From assembly GCF_003426815.1 (NCBI RefSeq), contig NZ_QKYK01000027.1, forward strand, positions 18,709-82,708: a DNA stretch of 64,000 bases, in the 5' to 3' direction. This stretch comes from Desertimonas flava (GTDB taxonomy: Bacteria; Actinomycetota; Acidimicrobiia; Acidimicrobiales; Ilumatobacteraceae). Below, piece by piece: positions 60,166-64,000 of this stretch; the stretch's first letter is position 1, and every line of letters begins with the position of its first letter. The translations under genes and the position numbers were made by a program. The notes beneath the pieces were generated by a model. That model was given only the letters and a program-made list of their open reading frames with translations. It was not told the origin of the DNA and did no database searches.

Positions 60166-61608
60166 ATGACAGCACGCCCGACGACGATCCGTGAACTGCG
60201 CGACTCGGGATGGGAGTCCCGCAGCGTCAAAGAGGAGATCCGCACCAACGCCATCTCCCGCATCGCGTCGGGCCAACCGTTGTTCACCGGCGTCGTCGGC
60301 TACGACGACACCGTGCTGCCGCAGGTGGAGAACGCCCTCCTCGCCGGCCATGACATCATCTTCCTCGGCGAGCGCGGTCAGGCGAAGACGCGGGTCATCC
60401 GCTCGCTGACCGGGCTCCTCGACGAGTGGATGCCGATCGTCGCCGGCAGCGAGATCAACGACGACCCCTACCGCCCGGTGTCGAAGCACGCGATCGACCT
60501 CGTGGCCGAGCACGGCGACGACACCCCGATCGCGTGGGTGCACCGCGACAACCGCTACGGCGAGAAGCTGGCCACCCCGGACACGTCGATCGCCGATCTC
60601 ATCGGTGAGGTCGACCCGATCAAGGTGGCCGAGGGCCGCTACCTCTCCGACGAGCTGACCCTCCACTACGGCCTGGTCCCGCGGACGAACCGAGGCATCT
60701 TCGCCGTCAACGAGCTGCCCGACCTCGCCGAGCGGATCCAGGTGGGCCTGCTCAACGTGCTCGAGGAGCGGGACATCCAGGTCCGCGGCTACCAGATCCG
60801 CCTGCCGCTCGATCTCCTGCTCGTGGCCTCGGCCAACCCCGAGGACTACACCAACCGCGGGCGGATGATCACCCCGCTGAAGGACCGCTTCGGATCACAG
60901 ATCCGCACGCACTACCCGCTCGAGGTCGAGACCGAGCTGGTGATCATGGAACAGGAGTCGCGGTCGTGGCCCGCACGCCGCCTCGGCGGGCACCCCGACG
61001 GCCCCAGCGTCGACGTCAAGGTGCCGTCGTACCTCGGCGAGGTCATCGCCACGGTCAGCCATCTCGCCCGTTCCAGCTCCCACGTCAACCAGCGCAGTGG
61101 CGTCAGCGTGCGCATGTCGGTGACCAACCTCGAGGCCGTCGCCGCCAACGCGCTGCGGCGTGGCCTCCGCGCCGGTGAGACGTCGGCGGTCGCCCGGGTC
61201 GACGACCTCGACGCGATGGCGGCCAGCTCGGGCGGCAAGATCGAGATCGAGTCGCTCGACGACAGCGGTGGCGGAGCGGTGTTCGACCACCTCGTGCGCG
61301 GCGCCGTGCTCACGGTGTACAAGGAGCGTGTGGCGCCGGAGACCACCCGCGCCGTGGTGCAGGCCTTCGAGGAGGGTGCCGTCGCCGACACGGGAGAGGA
61401 CGTTCCGTCGGCGCAGCTCGCCGCCCTTGTCGACAGCGTGCCCGCGCTGCGGGTGCCCGTCGAGGCGTTGACCGAGGGCGATCAGTCGGTCCCGGCGGTG
61501 GCAGCGGCGGTCGCCTTCGTGCTCGAAGGGCTGCACCTCAGCAAGCGTCTCAACAAGGACACCTCCGCCGGCGGCTGGGCTCACCGCTCCACCTATCGCG
61601 CAAGGTAA
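60166..61608 (+). CDS. Orphan MoxR/magnesium-chelatase-type AAA+ ATPase
   Basis: This 480-residue AAA+ protein has VVGYDDTVLPQVENALLAGHDIIFLGERGQAKTRVIRSLTGLL (Walker A-like GERGQAKTR), a long insert (SEINDDPYRPVSKHAIDLVAEHGDDTPIAWVHRDNRYGEKLATPDTSIADLIGEVDPIKVAEGR), GIFAVNELPDLAERIQVGLLNVLEERDIQVRGYQIRLPLDLLLVASANPEDYTNRGRMITPLKDRFGSQIRTHYPL, which has Walker B, sensor 1 and Arg motifs. Such ATPases (ChlI/MoxR-like) usually sit next to a VWA-domain protein. None is here: the gene is followed by repeat DNA. Role unknown. Confidence 0.9.
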   Translation: MTARPTTIRELRDSGWESRSVKEEIRTNAISRIASGQPLFTGVVGYDDTVLPQVENALLAGHDIIFLGERGQAKTRVIRSLTGLLDEWMPIVAGSEINDDPYRPVSKHAIDLVAEHGDDTPIAWVHRDNRYGEKLATPDTSIADLIGEVDPIKVAEGRYLSDELTLHYGLVPRTNRGIFAVNELPDLAERIQVGLLNVLEERDIQVRGYQIRLPLDLLLVASANPEDYTNRGRMITPLKDRFGSQIRTHYPLEVETELVIMEQESRSWPARRLGGHPDGPSVDVKVPSYLGEVIATVSHLARSSSHVNQRSGVSVRMSVTNLEAVAANALRRGLRAGETSAVARVDDLDAMAASSGGKIEIESLDDSGGGAVFDHLVRGAVLTVYKERVAPETTRAVVQAFEEGAVADTGEDVPSAQLAALVDSVPALRVPVEALTEGDQSVPAVAAAVAFVLEGLHLSKRLNKDTSAGGWAHRSTYRAR

Positions 61609-61846
61609 TCACCCCGATCGCGCGGAGTTTCGTCCTCGGCGAGCATCGCTTCGCTCGCTCGCCTGCGGCGAGTTTGAGTCGAGCTCGCTGCGCTCGCACG
61701 AAGAGTTGAAAGAGGCGGCGGCGCAGCAAGCTGCGCTGATCGCCGCATCGAAGGGGGAATCCCCCTTCGAGCATCCCCCGACGGAGTGCGGCGCGGCGTT
61801 CGGGGGCCGACCGGATCCGGGCTCCGCGCCGTTCAGAGAGGGCTGG
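61609..61846. repeat. Repeat-rich gap with a relic of the 4.9-kb repeat and a palindrome
   Basis: Bases 61630-61675 match the first 45 bp of the tandem unit at 4906 (TCGTCCTCGGC..GCATCGCTTCGC). Further on, TCGAAGGGGG-AAT-CCCCCTTCGA (61748-61770) is a perfect palindrome. No gene is seen. Confidence 0.6.
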
Positions 61847-63136
61847 TCAGTTGACGGTCAGGGAGGCGAGGGCGGCGCTGAGGGTGGCGTCGTCGGACGT
61901 CGGTAGCTGGATCTCGAGGTAGGCCGTGGTCGACTGCGACGCCGGGCTCACGGCGACCGAGATGATGCGGGATGCCGTCCCCCCACAGTTCAGCCACATC
62001 TGCATCAAGCCGGTGAGCCCGCGGATCGACACCGAGTAGAGGCCGCCGTCGTCGCAGTCGTCGGGCCAACCCTGGTTGGCGATGATGGTGTAGGGGTCGG
62101 GCCGGAAGGGATAGGCCGTCACCTCGAGGCCCGGCGCCTCCCAGTCGGTGAAGTAGGCGTCGACGTCGGGGGCGACGGCCACGAACGGCCGCTCCGAGAA
62201 GTCGTCGTTGAGGCGGGGGGCATCGACGACGTCGGTCCACGCCGACGGGGCGGCCACCGACACCCTGCCGGTCTGGTCGGTGACGGTGCGGCTGTCCGGC
62301 GGCACCACACCCTGCAGCAGGGCCGGCGGCGCGACGCCGAGGGTGGCCGGCGTGGGCGGCGGTGCGGGCGACTGCCCGGGGTTGGTGCCGGGAACGGCCC
62401 CGACCGACCCGAGGATCTGGCCGAGCAGGGCAGCGTCGGGCGCGAGCAGCTGCACCTGGGCGAACACCGTGTAGAGGTTGTCGGCGGAGCGGGCGGCGAT
62501 GTTGACGAGCTGCGTATTGGTGCCGTCGCAGTTCGACCACACCTGTCGCAGCCCCACGAGCCGACCGTCGTTGTACTGCTCGACGGCGCCTTCGGTGCAC
62601 GCGTTGGTGAACGTGTAGGCGGACAGCAGGGTGGCCGGATCGGCGTTCGGCCCGAGCACCGTGGCATACGTGCCGGGCACTGTCCACGTGCTGGTCCACG
62701 CGTCGAGATCGGGCGATGCCGACACGGTCGGGCGCTGGCTGCCGTCGTCGCGGATGCCCGACCGGGCGTCGACGTCGACCCAGTCGGTGGGAACGGTGAT
62801 GTTCAGCGTGCCGGTGTTGTCGGTGACGGTGATGCCGTTGGGGCCGACGACGGTGGGATGGACCGGCGTGGGGCCCGGTGCCTCGGTCGGTACCGCGGGG
62901 GCGGTGGTCGGCGAGCCCACGGGCACCGTGGTGGCCTGCGCCGGGGCGGTGGTCGGGGCGGCCGGGACGGTCGGCCCGGGCGGCGGTGCCGTCGGGGTCC
63001 CGACCGGGGCCGTCGTCGGAACGGGCGTCTTGGCCGGAGCGTCGGCGGCAGGGCTGGCGCCGACGAGAAGCGGGGTGACGGCGAGCGCGCTGGCGGTGGC
63101 CGCGATGGCGATCGTGAAGCGTGACCGGGTGATCAT
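61847..63136 (-). CDS. Secreted two-repeat protein with Pro/Thr-rich linkers
   Basis: This 429-residue exported protein has a signal peptide (FTIAIAATASALAVTPLLVGASPAADA), a Pro/Thr/Ala linker (residues 30-95) and two homologous domains (about 95-250 and 285-429). Each starts with an NGITVTDNTGTLNITVPTDWVDVDARSGIRDDGSQRP-like strand set (second: SRTVTDQTGRVSVAAPSAWTDVV), continues with DAWTSTWTVPG/DAYFTDWEAPG and carries two Cys (NACTEG..SNCDG; DDCDDG..LNCGG). It may be cell-surface. I do not recognise the family. It stands alone upstream of the cyclase gene. Confidence 0.7.
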   Translation of the reverse strand: MITRSRFTIAIAATASALAVTPLLVGASPAADAPAKTPVPTTAPVGTPTAPPPGPTVPAAPTTAPAQATTVPVGSPTTAPAVPTEAPGPTPVHPTVVGPNGITVTDNTGTLNITVPTDWVDVDARSGIRDDGSQRPTVSASPDLDAWTSTWTVPGTYATVLGPNADPATLLSAYTFTNACTEGAVEQYNDGRLVGLRQVWSNCDGTNTQLVNIAARSADNLYTVFAQVQLLAPDAALLGQILGSVGAVPGTNPGQSPAPPPTPATLGVAPPALLQGVVPPDSRTVTDQTGRVSVAAPSAWTDVVDAPRLNDDFSERPFVAVAPDVDAYFTDWEAPGLEVTAYPFRPDPYTIIANQGWPDDCDDGGLYSVSIRGLTGLMQMWLNCGGTASRIISVAVSPASQSTTAYLEIQLPTSDDATLSAALASLTVN

Positions 63137-63233
63137 TGGGCTGCAGTCATGACGTCGGTGAACCCTTCGAGGCGTCGAATGTGCACAGTCTGACGCAACA
63201 GCAGCCCACCTGGTTCCATTCGAGTGCGGCAGA

Positions 63234-63782
63234 TCAGATGAACGGACTGCGGGTCCAGAGCTCGCCGGTGTCCGTGTTGTCGAGCTGACCGGGCCGTCCC
63301 GTGAGGTCGACGACCTCCACGTCGCCGGGGAAGCCGGCGAGCTCGACCGCGCCGAACGGGGATGCCGTGACCCCGGGCGGCAGCTGCTCGATGCCCATCG
63401 TCGGCATCAGGACCTGGTGATTTCCCGCCGTGTCGCAGAGGCGCGACGCCATGTTGACGGCCGACCCGATGTAGTCGTCGCCCTCGAACAACAGGGCGTA
63501 GCCGGTGGCGATGCCGGCGCGCAGGGTGAGCGGGGAGCAGACCTCGCCCGAGCGATCGTGGAGATCGAGTGTGAAGGCGATGGCCGCGGCCTGGTCGACG
63601 GCGACGATCATGCAGCCGTCACCCAGCCACTTGGCGATGCGCACGCCTCGCTCGGACGCGATCTCGCGGACGATGGTGCGGAACGCGCTGAGAAGCCGCC
63701 CGGCGGCGTCGTCGCCGAAGGCAGCTGTGTAGTTCGTGAACCCCGAGAGGTCGACGAAGACGAACGTGCGCGGAACACGCAT
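63234..63782 (-). CDS. Stand-alone class III adenylate/guanylate cyclase domain
   Basis: This 182-residue protein consists of a single cyclase catalytic domain: TFVFVDLSGFTNYTAAFGDDAAGRLL with metal Asp11, WLGDGCMIV with Asp55, LRAGIATGYALLFEGDDYIGSAVNMASRLCDTAG. No TM, HAMP or GAF domain is attached, and the protein must dimerise for activity. It may be a cAMP cyclase or a pseudo-enzyme. The Asp metal pair is present. Confidence 0.88.
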   Translation of the reverse strand: MRVPRTFVFVDLSGFTNYTAAFGDDAAGRLLSAFRTIVREIASERGVRIAKWLGDGCMIVAVDQAAAIAFTLDLHDRSGEVCSPLTLRAGIATGYALLFEGDDYIGSAVNMASRLCDTAGNHQVLMPTMGIEQLPPGVTASPFGAVELAGFPGDVEVVDLTGRPGQLDNTDTGELWTRSPFI

Positions 63783-64000
63783 CTCACCAGGATACGTGGT
63801 GGGCCGACCGGTCTGCCGACCGAAATCCCCGTCCGAGCGAAACTCGTCCGGGGACCTTGTGGTCTGTCGCCGGATTGGTAACGGTGTCTCGCTTGCTGGA
63901 TCTCGCCGCTGGCTGCGTTGCTCGTCCTCGAAAGACTGGGTGTATTCCTTCGTCCTCGCGCCTTGCCAGCGACGAGCCCAGCGGCGCGATCCACCTCACC
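63783..64000. repeat. Gene-free end of window with a ~97-bp imperfect inverted repeat
   Basis: TGGATC..CGCCGCTGG (63897-63912) pairs with CCAGCGGCG..GATCCA (63978-63993), and GCTCGTC (63920-63926) pairs with GACGAGC (63971-63977). CGTCCTCG occurs twice inside (63923 and 63951). It resembles a structured repeat. No gene was recognised in this 218-bp stretch. Confidence 0.55.

Overview
The window is high-GC DNA (about 70% G+C by eye) with dense genes, many ATGA/GTGA stop-start overlaps and frequent GTG or TTG starts. Gene content suggests an actinobacterium, probably class Acidimicrobiia (Ilumatobacter-like): F420/PPOX-type small oxidoreductases, an LLM-class flavin oxidoreductase, a coproporphyrin-type haem trio (hemE, ferrochelatase, HemY-type oxidase), an actinobacterial Lhr helicase, a HelD/HelR-like RNA polymerase recycling ATPase and an IdeR/DtxR-type regulator. 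The placement is inference from gene content, not from a marker gene. No rRNA, tRNA, CRISPR array or prophage was found.

Layout. 1-3.0 kb: the 5' part of a DUF2342-type metalloprotease-like gene, a membrane-anchored SDR-like protein and a protease-like surface protein with no recognisable triad. 3.2-6.7 kb: moaE, a small membrane protein, mreB, a 160-bp tandem repeat with GC hairpins, and an RNB-domain nuclease. 6.7-16.6 kb: a secreted PQQ-type sugar dehydrogenase, acyl-CoA thioesterase, an XRE regulator divergent from a SnoaL-like protein, LLM oxidoreductase plus methyltransferase, a large secreted three-repeat protein, a phosphatase plus acyltransferase pair, a PPOX protein and ThpR. 16.6-23.2 kb: a repeat-rich gap, an SDR, an MFS exporter with its divergent ArsR repressor, and a coupled toroid/methyltransferase/glycosyltransferase operon. 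23.2-29.4 kb: dtd convergent with lnt, a class E sortase, and the haem genes. 29.5-43.5 kb: HelD-like ATPase, cyclopropane-fatty-acid synthase, a lipoprotein coupled to a DtxR regulator, ABC-F, a YkgJ-like cysteine-cluster protein, an alpha/beta hydrolase, DNA polymerase IV and Lhr. 43.5-51.9 kb: TetR, a small membrane protein, an enoyl-CoA hydratase, a complete IS1182-type element, a 1-Cys peroxiredoxin, an ArsR/SRPBCC operon containing two duplicated mini-ORFs, a PPOX protein, purU and an acyltransferase. 51.9-64 kb: typA, a GH2 glycosidase divergent from an orphan sugar-binding protein, a sensor kinase/response regulator/small Cys-rich protein operon, an orphan MoxR-type ATPase, a two-repeat secreted protein and a stand-alone class III cyclase domain.

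The most striking feature not explained by the genes is a set of dispersed palindromes. Three families recur at two or three places many kilobases apart: one with 26-bp perfect arms around 36.16 kb, one built on CATCCGAGTACTGAA at 13.9 and 37.6 kb, and one built on GTAACAGATGGTG at 21.7 and 38.8 kb. There are also single-locus hairpins at 11.8, 16.7 and 63.9 kb. All lie at gene ends, and one is translated into the N-terminus of a gene. A 65-bp exact tandem duplication at 48.7 kb creates a chain of ATGA-coupled 22-codon ORFs between a regulator and its target gene. Several enzymes lack canonical catalytic residues (Lnt Cys to Ser, the SDR at 0.9 kb, the HExxH of the first gene). Two matching TTACC-N4-GGTAA operators, 21 kb apart, suggest that the TetR protein at 43.5 kb also controls the glycosyltransferase operon.
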